A stretch of DNA of 64,000 nucleotides, taken from the NCBI RefSeq assembly GCF_009674585.1, contig NZ_WKJP01000001.1, forward strand, positions 1 to 64,000, read 5' to 3'. Below the pieces are notes generated by a model, which saw only the letters and a program-made list of their open reading frames with translations, had not been told where the DNA came from and made no database searches. Made by a program: the position numbers and the translations under genes. Positions 35,174-43,664 of the stretch are shown piece after piece. Each line of letters begins with the position of its first letter. Position 1 is the stretch's first letter. Origin of the DNA: Haloferax marinisediminis. Lineage in GTDB: Archaea > Halobacteriota > Halobacteria > Halobacteriales > Haloferacaceae.

Positions 35174-37519
35174 ATGGAGTACGCCCTCGTTGTCCGTTGG
35201 CTGGTGATGTTCGCGGCCCTCTGGGCAGTCGGTCTCCCGCTCTCGGCCCGACTGTTCCGCCGCCTCCCCGGCCACGGCGCTGGTTTCACACTCCCCGTAT
35301 CGCTCGTCGTCGTGACCCTGCCGGTCTACTACCTCGGGCACGTCTCGTTCGGTCCCGCGACGCTCCTCGTCGGTCTCGGCGTCTTCGTCGTCGCCTCGGC
35401 ACTGAGTGGCCTCGACAGGACTGCACTTCGTCGCGGTGAAGTCCGCCTCGCGTCCGACCTCGACATCGACACACGGGCAGTCGCCGAAGCCGCCGCAGTG
35501 TTCGCCCTCGCGTTCTTCTTCGCCGTGGGAATCCGCGCCCTCGACCCGGCAGTCCACGCTGGTGGGGGCGAGAAGTTCCTCGACTTCGGTCTCCTCCAGT
35601 CACTCGCTCGCGCCTCGGTCCTGCCGCCCGAAGACATGTGGTTCGCGGGCGAGTCGGTCCGCTACTACTACGGTGGCCACCTCGTGTCGATACTGCTTGC
35701 GTGGCTCACGGGAACCGAACCGGAGTTCGCCTACAACCTCGCACTCGCAGGGTTCTTCGGATTCCTCGTCACGGCAGCGTTCGAACTCGGGCGTGGCATC
35801 TCGGTCGTCACCGGTTCCAACGGACGCCTCGGTGGCATCCTCTCTGCGTTCTTCGTCGGCTTCGCCAGTAACCTCGTCACGGCGGGTCGCTTCCTGCTTC
35901 GCGAGCTCCCCGAGGACATCCAGCGACAACTCGCACAGTTCGTCGCCGAACGCTCACGGTACACCGTCGCCCAGCTCCTCGCGAGGCCGAGTGAGTTCTC
36001 GTACTGGGACGCGAGTCGCATCATTCCCGGGACGATAAACGAGTTCCCGCTGTTCGCGTGGCTCAACGGTGACTTGCACGCACACATGATGGGGACGCCG
36101 TTCTTGCTCCTCGCCGCTGGCCTCGCGTTCGCGTACTTCCAGACGCCCGAAGACGCAGTCCGTGAACGACGATTGCTCGTCGGCGTCACCGCCGTCGTCG
36201 GCGCACTGCAAGTCGTCGTCGACACGTGGAGTTTCCCGTCGATATTCGGCGTCCTCTTCCTCGGGATGGTCTTCGCACCGGCGCGTCCGTGGACGCTCCT
36301 CCCCGGCCGTGAGCGACTTCGAGCACTCACCCAACAGAGTCCAGTTGCCGAAGAGAGTGCCCGGCTCGTCGGAACTGCGGCCGTCGTCGGCGTCGCAGGC
36401 GTCGTCGCCGTCGTCCTCGCGAGTCCGTTCCTCCTCAGTAGCGTCGCGGGCGGTGGAAGCACCCGAACGATCGAGATTCTCGGGCCAGTCGACCGGAGTG
36501 GCTTCGGCCCCCTCCTCCTCGTTCACGGCGCGTTCATCGGTGCGTTCGCGCTCCACTATGTGCAACGACTGGGTTCGAAGCAAGTTCTTCCAGTCGCTCT
36601 CGGCCTCGTGGTGCTGACTGCTGTCGCGGTCGTCCACTCTTTCGCGGCCCTCGCACTCGTCGTTCCGTTCGTCGTCGTCGGATGGGTCGTACTCAGACTC
36701 GCCGACACCCCACGGTTCGATACGGTCCTCATCGTTGCGGGCGCGGGCCTCGTGGCACTCGTCGAACTCGTCTTCGTGAACGAACAGGCCGGGCCGGGGC
36801 GGATGAACACGGTGTTCAAGACGTACATGCAGGTGTGGGTCCTCTGGGGGAGCGCGATGGGCCCCGTTCTCGCAGGATTCGTCCGCGACGCGGCCGACGC
36901 GAGCGACCTGTCGCTCCCGAACGTCGACTTCCACGTCCGTTCGGGCGCGATTCGAGTCGTCGGCGTCGCCGTCGTCGTCCTGCTCGTCGCCTCCACGTCC
37001 GTCTACGCCGGCCTCGCCGTCGCAGACCACGCGCAAGGTTCACCTCCCGAAGTGACGCTCGACGCGACGGCGTTCGCCGAGTGGTACCACCCGGACGAGG
37101 CGACGGCGATAACGTGGCTCGACGAGAATGTCGAAGGCACCCCGACCATCCTCACCGCACCCGGAACGTCGTGGTCCGCGACAGTCGACGACAAACGAGA
37201 GCACGTCATGTACGCGTGGCGCGGGAATCCCGAGTCGAGTCTCACGGGCGTCCCAACCGTGGCGGGGTGGGCACACGAAGTCGGCTACCGCGGACCCGAC
37301 GCGTACTACGACCGGGTTCGAGACGTCGACGCCATGTACGTCGGCGACGAATCGACGCGGGCCCATCTCATCGAATCGTACGACGTGCAGTACGTCTGGG
37401 TCGGGCCGGGCGAGCGCGCACGCTACGGAGAGATAGACACCGACGTCCCGTGGTTGACGCCGGTGCACCGCTCTGGGTCGGTTGTGGTCTACGAAGTAGA
37501 AGAAGCGAGGCTACCTTAG
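35174..37519 (+). CDS. DUF2298 (YYY-type) polytopic membrane protein
   Basis: This 781-residue protein has about fifteen or more transmembrane helices and matches the archaeal DUF2298 family. Conserved pieces are RYYYGGHLVSILLAWLTGTE near 160, FSYWDASRIIPGTINEFPLF near 275, and a soluble C-terminal part (about 640-781). Members resemble GT-C glycosyltransferases in topology and often lie beside glycosyltransferases, as here. A sugar-transfer role is inference. The ATG at 35174 starts the first helix; the upstream in-frame start at 35006 lies in the divergent promoter. Confidence 0.85.
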   Translation: MEYALVVRWLVMFAALWAVGLPLSARLFRRLPGHGAGFTLPVSLVVVTLPVYYLGHVSFGPATLLVGLGVFVVASALSGLDRTALRRGEVRLASDLDIDTRAVAEAAAVFALAFFFAVGIRALDPAVHAGGGEKFLDFGLLQSLARASVLPPEDMWFAGESVRYYYGGHLVSILLAWLTGTEPEFAYNLALAGFFGFLVTAAFELGRGISVVTGSNGRLGGILSAFFVGFASNLVTAGRFLLRELPEDIQRQLAQFVAERSRYTVAQLLARPSEFSYWDASRIIPGTINEFPLFAWLNGDLHAHMMGTPFLLLAAGLAFAYFQTPEDAVRERRLLVGVTAVVGALQVVVDTWSFPSIFGVLFLGMVFAPARPWTLLPGRERLRALTQQSPVAEESARLVGTAAVVGVAGVVAVVLASPFLLSSVAGGGSTRTIEILGPVDRSGFGPLLLVHGAFIGAFALHYVQRLGSKQVLPVALGLVVLTAVAVVHSFAALALVVPFVVVGWVVLRLADTPRFDTVLIVAGAGLVALVELVFVNEQAGPGRMNTVFKTYMQVWVLWGSAMGPVLAGFVRDAADASDLSLPNVDFHVRSGAIRVVGVAVVVLLVASTSVYAGLAVADHAQGSPPEVTLDATAFAEWYHPDEATAITWLDENVEGTPTILTAPGTSWSATVDDKREHVMYAWRGNPESSLTGVPTVAGWAHEVGYRGPDAYYDRVRDVDAMYVGDESTRAHLIESYDVQYVWVGPGERARYGEIDTDVPWLTPVHRSGSVVVYEVEEARLP

Positions 37520-37779
37520 GCGGCCTGGCCGCTCTTTCGAACGACCTCGATAGCCTCGGCGTCGACGCCCTCGGTGTCGAGCCAGTGAGGGACGAACTCG
37601 CGCTTCTCGAACGCTTCGCGCTCGTCTTCGGTCCCGATGGTGCACCACAGTTGGACGCGGTCCGGACCGTGCCAGTCGCCCTGGCGGTCGATCGCGAAGC
37701 AGATGTACTCTTCGCCGTCGTAGTTGATGACGGCGTCGCGCCGAATACCGGGGTCGCCGTGGATGATGAGCTTCTTCAT
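37516..37779 (-). CDS. HAH_0734-type small conserved protein
   Basis: This 87-residue protein begins MKKLIIHGDPGIRRDAVINY and has the compact beta-rich look of a haloarchaeal family named after HAH_0734 of Haloarcula. Features include YICFAIDRQGDWHGPDRVQL and EFVPHWLD. Its role is unknown. It overlaps the stop of the DUF2298 gene by 4 bp on the opposite strand. Confidence 0.8.
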   Translation of the reverse strand: MKKLIIHGDPGIRRDAVINYDGEEYICFAIDRQGDWHGPDRVQLWCTIGTEDEREAFEKREFVPHWLDTEGVDAEAIEVVRKSGQAA

Positions 37780-37978
37780 GTGCCGGGATTGGCACAGTCA
37801 CTGCTTAATCGCTTCGGCTTCCGGCGTGCACGCGAGCGCCGGGCAAACCGTGTTCTCCACTGCGCGCACTCGCGCGTTGAGAGGACGACCCGAGCTCGCT
37901 CGTGGAGTGTCCACACGTGCCACAACCGGTGCATGGGGCTTCGAGAGCGAGTCTCGCCGTCGCGGCGAACCAAACGGG

Positions 37979-37985
37979 TTTTAAC
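37979..37985 (+). promoter_or_regulatory. TATA element for the rpl44e cluster
   Basis: TTTTAAC lies 36-42 bp upstream of the rpl44e ATG at 38021, preceded by a purine/pyrimidine BRE-like AAACGGG. Confidence 0.5.
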
Positions 37986-38020
37986 GGGCGACACCAAATC
38001 CCTCCACAAGGTCGATATCT

Positions 38021-38302
38021 ATGCAGATGCCACGCCGTTTCAACACGTATTGCCCCAACTGTAAGGGTCACCACGAGCACGAAGTCGAGAAAGTCCGGAA
38101 GGGTCGTCCGACCGGAATGAAGTGGAACGCCCGCCAGACCCGACGCGGAAAGGCGACCATCGGTAACGCCGGTAAGTTCTCCAAGGTTCCCGGTGGAGAC
38201 AAGCCGACGAAGAAGACCCACCTGAAGTACATCTGCTCGGACTGCGGGAAGGCCCACATGCGCAAGGGCTGGCGAGCAGGCCGTCTCGAATTCCAGGAGT
38301 AA
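38021..38302 (+). CDS. rpl44e: 50S ribosomal protein L44e
   Basis: This 93-residue ribosomal protein has four zinc ligands, C11 and C14 (CPNC) and C72 and C75 (CSDC). The N-terminal [10 protein letters not shown] and the C-terminal [12 protein letters not shown] are those of archaeal L44e near the ribosomal E site. It heads the cluster rpl44e-rps27e-eif2a-nop10, which is conserved in Archaea. Confidence 0.97.
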   Translation: MQMPRRFNTYCPNCKGHHEHEVEKVRKGRPTGMKWNARQTRRGKATIGNAGKFSKVPGGDKPTKKTHLKYICSDCGKAHMRKGWRAGRLEFQE

Positions 38303-38306
38303 ACAC

Positions 38307-38501
38307 ATGGCAGGAAATTTCTACAAAGTCGCTTGCAGTGACTGTGAGAACGAACAGATCGTCTTCGGAAAGGCCTCCTCGGTCGTCAACTGTGCCGTCT
38401 GTGGCACGACCCTCGCGACCCCGACCGGTGGCAACGCCGAGTTCCACGGCGAGGTCGTCGAGACGGTCGAGCGTCGCGACAGCGACGAACTTGAGGCGTA
38501 A
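38307..38501 (+). CDS. rps27e: 30S ribosomal protein S27e
   Basis: This 64-residue zinc-ribbon ribosomal protein has ligands C10, C13, C29 and C32. It begins MAGNFYKVACSDC and has an acidic tail typical of halophiles. It lies 4 bp after rpl44e and is cotranscribed with it. Confidence 0.97.
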   Translation: MAGNFYKVACSDCENEQIVFGKASSVVNCAVCGTTLATPTGGNAEFHGEVVETVERRDSDELEA

Positions 38502-38519
38502 CGTCCCGGAGGACTCCTC

Positions 38520-39320
38520 ATGAAGTACAGCGGATGGCCTGACTCCGGCGAACTCGTCGTCGGAAAGGTAGACGAAATTACGGACTTCGGTGTCTTCGTC
38601 GACCTCGAAGAGTACGAAGACAAGCGTGGGCTTTGCCACATCAGCGAAGTCGCCAGCGGATGGATCAAGAACGTCCGCGACCACGTCCGCGAGGGACAGA
38701 CCGTCGTCGCCAAGGTGCTCGACGTCAACGAGAGTTCGCAGCAGATCGACCTCTCTATCAAGGACGTCAACGAGCACCAGCGCAAAGAGAAGATTCAGGA
38801 GTGGAAGAACGAGCAGAAGGCTGACAAGTGGATGGCCCTCGCATTCGGCGAGGACATCTCCGACGAGCAGTACGGCGCAGTTGCGAACGCGCTGCTCGCC
38901 GAGTTCGAGACACTCTACGACAGCTTCGAGCAGGCCGCGATCCACGGCACCGAAGCACTCGAAGACGTCGACCTCGACGACGACGAAATCGAAGTCATCG
39001 TCGACACCGCACGACAGAACGTCTCGGTGCCGTACGTCAACGTCACCGGCTACGTCGACCTCCGCTCGCCAGCAGGCACCGGCGTCGACGACGTCAAGGA
39101 GGCCCTGAAGGCCGCCGAAGGCGACGGTGAAGTCAGCGACGAAATCGAACTGACGGTCACGTACGTCGGTGCGCCCGAATACCGCATCAAGGTGAAGGCA
39201 CCCGACTACAAGACCGCCGAATCGGAACTCGACGCGAGTGTCGCCCGTGCCCGCGAAGCCATCGAAGCGGCCGGAGGCACTGCATCGTACCACCGCGAAC
39301 GAAGCGGCGACGACGAGTAA
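38520..39320 (+). CDS. eif2a: translation initiation factor aIF2 subunit alpha
   Basis: This subunit of the heterotrimeric aIF2 carries initiator tRNA to the ribosome. In 266 residues it has an S1 RNA-binding domain (about 8-85; [20 protein letters not shown]), a helical central domain, and a C-terminal alpha/beta domain that binds aIF2 gamma. It overlaps nop10 by one base (TAATG). Confidence 0.96.
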   Translation: MKYSGWPDSGELVVGKVDEITDFGVFVDLEEYEDKRGLCHISEVASGWIKNVRDHVREGQTVVAKVLDVNESSQQIDLSIKDVNEHQRKEKIQEWKNEQKADKWMALAFGEDISDEQYGAVANALLAEFETLYDSFEQAAIHGTEALEDVDLDDDEIEVIVDTARQNVSVPYVNVTGYVDLRSPAGTGVDDVKEALKAAEGDGEVSDEIELTVTYVGAPEYRIKVKAPDYKTAESELDASVARAREAIEAAGGTASYHRERSGDDE

Positions 39321-39505
39321 TGAAATCTGACATCCGGGTGTGTAGCGCGTGGCACGACCGCCACAACCGCCCGGTGTACACACTTTCTTCTACGTGTCCA
39401 GAGTGTGGCGCACCCACAGAGAACAGCGCGCCCGCACCGTACAACCCCGACGACACGTACGGCGACTACCGCCGTGCGCGCAAGCGTCGGCGTGCCGAGG
39501 AGTAG
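39320..39505 (+). CDS. nop10: H/ACA ribonucleoprotein Nop10
   Basis: This 61-residue protein supports pseudouridylation with Cbf5, Gar1 and L7Ae. Cys residues C8, C26 and C29 form the incomplete zinc ribbon seen in halophile Nop10. TLSSTCPECGAPTENSAPAP and a basic tail (KRRRAEE) are present. It shares one base with the aIF2alpha gene. Confidence 0.95.
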   Translation: MKSDIRVCSAWHDRHNRPVYTLSSTCPECGAPTENSAPAPYNPDDTYGDYRRARKRRRAEE

Positions 39506-39532
39506 CTGAGAGCGTTCGGCTACCGACGCCCT

Positions 39533-39538
39533 CTTAAC
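39533..39538 (+). promoter_or_regulatory. TATA-like element before the PAC2-family gene
   Basis: CTTAAC lies 23-28 bp before the ATG at 39561, so the gene may have its own start in addition to readthrough from the ribosomal cluster. Confidence 0.4.
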
Positions 39539-39560
39539 CGGCGCGTTCGGCACTACGTGC

Positions 39561-40328
39561 ATGGACGACATCGAAATCGAGGCTGTCGCAGAGGTTGACC
39601 TCTCCGACCCCGTCCTCATCGAGGGGCTTCCGGGTGTCGGAAACGTCGGGAAGCTCGCCGTCGAGCACCTGCTCGAAGAGTTCGAAGAGGCCACGCTGGT
39701 CCGTCGAATCTACGCCGACGTGTTCCCGCCACAGGTGACGCTCGAATCGGGCGTCGCCGAGTTGACGCACGCAGAAGTGCACGCCGTCGAGACGCCGGGC
39801 GAGGGTCCAGACTTGCTCTTGCTCACCGGCGACCACCAGGCGCAGTCGAACGAGGGTCACTACCACCTCACAGACACCTTCCTCGACATCGCCGAGGAGT
39901 TCGGTGCAGACCGACTGTTCGCACTGGGCGGCGTCCCCACCGGCGAACTCGTCGACGAACCGTCGGTCCTCGGTGCCGTCACCAATGAGTCACAGGTGGA
40001 AGAACTCGAAGACGTCGGCGTCGAGTTCCGCGACGGCGAACCCGCTGGCGGCATCGTCGGCGTCTCCGGCCTCCTCCTCGGACTCGGCGGCCGGCGTGGG
40101 TTCACTGCAGCGTGTCTGATGGGCGAGACGAGTGGCTATCTCGTCGACCCACAGAGCGCACAGGTCGTCATCGAAGTCCTCCAAGAGCTCCTCGACTTCA
40201 GCGTCGACTTCGAAGCCCTCGAAGACCGGGCAGAAGAGATGAAAGAAGTCGCCGCGAAGATTCAGGAGATGCAACAGCAACAACAACAGAGCATTCCGAG
40301 CGACGACGACCTGCGGTACATCGGCTAA
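39561..40328 (+). CDS. PAC2-family protein (proteasome assembly chaperone-like)
   Basis: This 255-residue protein has the PAC2 pattern GLPGVGNVGKLAVEHLLEEF near 19-38, LTGDHQAQSNEGHYHLTD near 86, and GRRGFTAACLMGETSGYLVD near 180. It ends in a coiled-coil with a Gln run. PAC2 relatives in eukaryotes assemble the proteasome; archaeal homologues occur next to nop10 and aIF2alpha and may act in protein quality control, but this is not settled. Confidence 0.9.
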   Translation: MDDIEIEAVAEVDLSDPVLIEGLPGVGNVGKLAVEHLLEEFEEATLVRRIYADVFPPQVTLESGVAELTHAEVHAVETPGEGPDLLLLTGDHQAQSNEGHYHLTDTFLDIAEEFGADRLFALGGVPTGELVDEPSVLGAVTNESQVEELEDVGVEFRDGEPAGGIVGVSGLLLGLGGRRGFTAACLMGETSGYLVDPQSAQVVIEVLQELLDFSVDFEALEDRAEEMKEVAAKIQEMQQQQQQSIPSDDDLRYIG

Positions 40329-40398
40329 GTCGTCGGAGACTGGTCGAGGCGTCGGGCATCGGGAGAACGAGTATCGCGGCCCGCACCGAGTGAGGGTG

Positions 40399-41298
40399 TC
40401 AGGCCTCGATGATGTCGTCCGCTTCGAATTCGGGGACGGCGAGTTCACCATCGAGCGACTGCACCGCCCGGCCACCGACCTGAATCCGCTCGTCGACGGT
40501 GACGCGGACGAGACTCGGTCGGTCGACGAAGTGGCCCTGTTCGAACCGAAGTTCGTCAGGAACCGAATCGAACGCACCCATCTGTCGGAGGTACGCACCG
40601 CACGCACCACTCGCAGTGCCAGTGGCGGGGTCTTCGGGGATGCCGACACCCGGTGCGAAACAGCGGGCGTGGAGCGTCGAGTCACCGTCGATGGTATCGA
40701 ACGTGAACGCGTAGATGCCCGCGGCGTCGTATTCTGCGGCGAACTCGTCGATGGCATCGAAGTCGGGAGTCGCGGCAGAGAGGTGTTCGAGGAAGTTCAC
40801 CGGAACAACCACGAACGGAAGCCCCGTCGATGCGAGGGCGATGGGTAAGTCGGCGCCCACGTCACGGAGTGCAGCGACGTCGACACCGAGCATTTCCGCG
40901 ATTCGGTCGTAGTCGACGTCGAGCTGTTGTATCGTCGGTGCGTCCTGTGTCATCCAGACCTCACCGAGTTCTCCGATCTCGATATCGAGTGTCCCCACGT
41001 TCGTTTCGAGCGTGTGAGTTCCCGGTTCGATGGCGCGCTCGGCGGCGAGATGGGCGTGCGCTGCAATCGTCGCGTGACCACAGAGGTCAATCTCCTGAGT
41101 CGGCGTGAAGTAGCGGATTCGGCGGTCTGCACTGCCCGACGAGCAGACGAACGCCGTCTCGCTCGCACCGAGTTCGGCTGCGACTGCGCGCATCTGTTCC
41201 GCGTCCAGTCCGTCGGCGTCGGGGACGACACCGGCGACGTTACCGGACAGTGGTTCGGTCGTAAACGCGTCGACGAGGAGGGCGCGGCGTCGGTCCAT
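40399..41298 (-). CDS. PhzF-family isomerase
   Basis: This 299-residue enzyme of the PhzF/diaminopimelate-epimerase fold has SGN at 18-20 and the catalytic Glu E47 in GASETAFV. It has RYFTPTQEIDLCGHATIAAH near 68-87 and the mirrored half with ARCFAPGVGIPEDPATGTAS. Such enzymes isomerise small metabolites; the natural substrate in haloarchaea is unknown. The ATG at 41298 is chosen over an upstream in-frame start at 41328. Confidence 0.92.
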   Translation of the reverse strand: MDRRRALLVDAFTTEPLSGNVAGVVPDADGLDAEQMRAVAAELGASETAFVCSSGSADRRIRYFTPTQEIDLCGHATIAAHAHLAAERAIEPGTHTLETNVGTLDIEIGELGEVWMTQDAPTIQQLDVDYDRIAEMLGVDVAALRDVGADLPIALASTGLPFVVVPVNFLEHLSAATPDFDAIDEFAAEYDAAGIYAFTFDTIDGDSTLHARCFAPGVGIPEDPATGTASGACGAYLRQMGAFDSVPDELRFEQGHFVDRPSLVRVTVDERIQVGGRAVQSLDGELAVPEFEADDIIEA

Positions 41299-41400
41299 GG
41301 AAGTGCGCACTGCACGACACTGTATCAAACCCGTGGGTCAGCGGGCGAAAATGGAGGACAAAGAGAGCTGTTCGGGGACCGGATAGTTGGACGTCTTGGG

Positions 41401-41571
41401 TTACGCGCGAGTCCAACGGACACGGCTCGACTGCGCGGCCGCACCGTTCCCCTGCATCACCTCTCGCATGTTCATACAGGATGGACAACCGACGACTTCG
41501 TCCATATCGTTGCCGAAGACGCGAACGAAGTCACGGGACACGAACTCACCACAGTTACCACACGTGTGCAT
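41401..41571 (-). CDS. small zinc-ribbon protein
   Basis: This 56-residue protein has two CxxC pairs: C4/C7 (CGNC) and C29/C32 (CPSC). It reads EFVSRDFVRVFGN between them and has a basic tail. It resembles the many haloarchaeal two-CxxC miniproteins that affect motility, biofilms or stress, although most are uncharacterised. The ATG at 41571 gives the family-like length; the frame upstream is not conserved in style. Confidence 0.8.
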   Translation of the reverse strand: MHTCGNCGEFVSRDFVRVFGNDMDEVVGCPSCMNMREVMQGNGAAAQSSRVRWTRA

Positions 41572-41782
41572 GTTTAGCTCACCTACGAAATCGGGTACAC
41601 CTTCACCCGACATAACTATGTGCATTGTTAGCATGTGTTAGTGTATGCCTGAAATCACGAATCCGGGGTTAATGGTCTCTTAATTGGGCTTTTCCGCACA
41701 TTGTGACTGTCACCCACGGTCGGAACGAGACGTACAGATTAAAGGGCGTTAGGCACTGCAATATGGACGGTGAACAGAAGAT

Positions 41783-42496
41783 ATGGGCGATCTCCCCGAC
41801 GAATTTAAGTGCACCATCACAAACTGGGAGTACATCTACGGACTCTGTCGTGACGTCTCGGACGAAGTCAAGTCGTCCGAGTTCGAACCCGAAGTCATCG
41901 TCGCGCTGGCACGCGGCGGTTGGTTTGCGGGGCGCTGTATCTGCGACTTCGTTGGGCTCGACGACCTGACGAGTCTCAAGATGGAACACTACGTCGGTAC
42001 TGCCCAGAAGTCGAACGAACCAGAAGTACGCTACCCAATGCCAGAGGGAAGCGTCGAAGGCAAAGACGTACTCATCATCGACGACATCGCCGACACCGGC
42101 GGGTCTATCAAACACGCCTACGAGTACGTGACCGACCGAAACGCGGGCGAAGTCCGTACCGCGACGCTCCAACTGCTCCAGACGAGTGAGTTCGAACCCG
42201 ACTACGTCGGCGAGCGTCTCGAAGAGTGGGCGTGGGTCGTCTACCCGTGGAACTTCATCGAGGACATGATCGACCTCATCTCTGGTGTCATGTCGAAAGC
42301 CGACGAAGAGACGTTCGAGTTGGACGACATTCGTCACTACCTCGCAGAGTTCCACGACGTCGACCGTATCGAGATGGAGATTGCCCAACCCGACCGGATG
42401 CAGGAAGTCATCGCGGAGATGGAGCGACGCAACGTCGTCGAATCTGCTGGCGACGGTGCGTGGCGTCTCCTCGAAAACGACGGCGTCGGCGCCTAA
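41783..42496 (+). CDS. phosphoribosyltransferase with C-terminal extension
   Basis: The protein has 237 residues. Residues 1-170 form a type I phosphoribosyltransferase with the PRPP loop VLIIDDIADTGGS at 96-108 and substrate-side ARGGWFAGR at 43-51. Residues 170-237 add a helical segment that ends with winged-helix-like EVIAEMERRNVVES and AWRLLEN. Haloarchaeal homologues are called purine (hypoxanthine/xanthine) phosphoribosyltransferases, but this one could be a regulator in the style of PurR-type fusions. Confidence 0.88.
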   Translation: MGDLPDEFKCTITNWEYIYGLCRDVSDEVKSSEFEPEVIVALARGGWFAGRCICDFVGLDDLTSLKMEHYVGTAQKSNEPEVRYPMPEGSVEGKDVLIIDDIADTGGSIKHAYEYVTDRNAGEVRTATLQLLQTSEFEPDYVGERLEEWAWVVYPWNFIEDMIDLISGVMSKADEETFELDDIRHYLAEFHDVDRIEMEIAQPDRMQEVIAEMERRNVVESAGDGAWRLLENDGVGA

Positions 42497-42601
42497 TCGA
42501 CGCCAACGCCCCCGCGCCAGCGAGGCGCAGGGAGCTGTGGTCTCCGTTCTTTTCGCGGCAGAAGCGAAACGTTGGTGAGCGTTACATCCGTCGGCACGCG
42601 C

Positions 42602-43573
42602 ATGTCGCTTCTGTCTATCTTTGTCACAGCCCTGTTGCCAATCCTCGCTATCGGTGCGGTGGGGTTCGTCTTGGGGCGGACCCGCGACATCGACCCGGAC
42701 CCACTCAACACCGTGACGGTGTACGTTCTCGCGCCTGCGCTCGTGTTCTATAGCCTCGCGACGACCGAACTCGCCGGCGCGACGTTGGCGACGCTCACGG
42801 CCGGTGTCGTCGTCTACCACGTGGTGATGATTCTCGTCGCTGGGGGCCTCGCTCGACTCGCCGGCCTCTCAGAACCGCTCCTCGGTGCGCTCGTTCTCGT
42901 CTCTGCCTTCCCGAACTCCGGGAACTACGGCATCCCCGTCTCCTCGTTCGCCTTCGGCGACACGGGTCGGTCGACCGCCGTCGTCTACCTCGCAGTGCAG
43001 GGCGTGCTCATCTACACGCTCGGCGTCTATATCGCTAGTCGGGGGTCGTCCGGCGGTAGCGACGACACACCGAGTTGGCGCGTCGGACTCGGGCGGGTGC
43101 TCCGTATCCCGCTCGTGTACGCCGTCGTCGCTGCACTCGTCGTCCGGTGGCTCGGTGTCGTTCCGCCGACTGACATCGCCGCGATGCAGACGCTCAAACT
43201 CGTCGGCGACTCGTCGATTCCAATCATGCTCCTCATCCTCGGCATTCAACTCGCAGGTGCAGACCTCGGGTCCACGCTCAGAGAGGTCGGACTCGTCGCG
43301 GGCCTGAAGATGGTCGTCGCCCCTGCAATCGCCGTTGGAATCGTCCTCGTCGCTGGGTTCGGTGACCCCGTCGTCGCGCGGACGTTCGTCCTCGAATCTG
43401 CGATGCCCGCTGCGGTGACGCCGCTCATCCTCGTCGGCGAGTTCGGAGACACGAGCGGGTCGACAGTCAATCTCGGTGAGTTCGTCTCCGCCGCCGTCTT
43501 CGCGACGACGCTCCTGAGCGTCCCGATACTCTCAGTTCTCATCTTCCTCCTGGACGCCGGCCTCGTCGTGTAA
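42602..43573 (+). CDS. AEC-family (auxin efflux carrier-like) transporter
   Basis: This 323-residue permease has ten helices. The helix with NSGNYGIPV near residue 110 and a mirrored motif AMPAAVTPLILVGEFG near 275 are diagnostic of the AEC family. Members export or import organic acids and auxin-like compounds; the substrate is unknown. The ATG at 42602 begins the first helix directly. Confidence 0.9.
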   Translation: MSLLSIFVTALLPILAIGAVGFVLGRTRDIDPDPLNTVTVYVLAPALVFYSLATTELAGATLATLTAGVVVYHVVMILVAGGLARLAGLSEPLLGALVLVSAFPNSGNYGIPVSSFAFGDTGRSTAVVYLAVQGVLIYTLGVYIASRGSSGGSDDTPSWRVGLGRVLRIPLVYAVVAALVVRWLGVVPPTDIAAMQTLKLVGDSSIPIMLLILGIQLAGADLGSTLREVGLVAGLKMVVAPAIAVGIVLVAGFGDPVVARTFVLESAMPAAVTPLILVGEFGDTSGSTVNLGEFVSAAVFATTLLSVPILSVLIFLLDAGLVV

Positions 43574-43664
43574 CCACAGACTCGGGACAGAACCCCGTCT
43601 CGTCTCTCGCGAGTGGTCGAGTGGGCTGCGAGTGCGGACGGAGAAACGTGTGCGAAAAGAGGTG

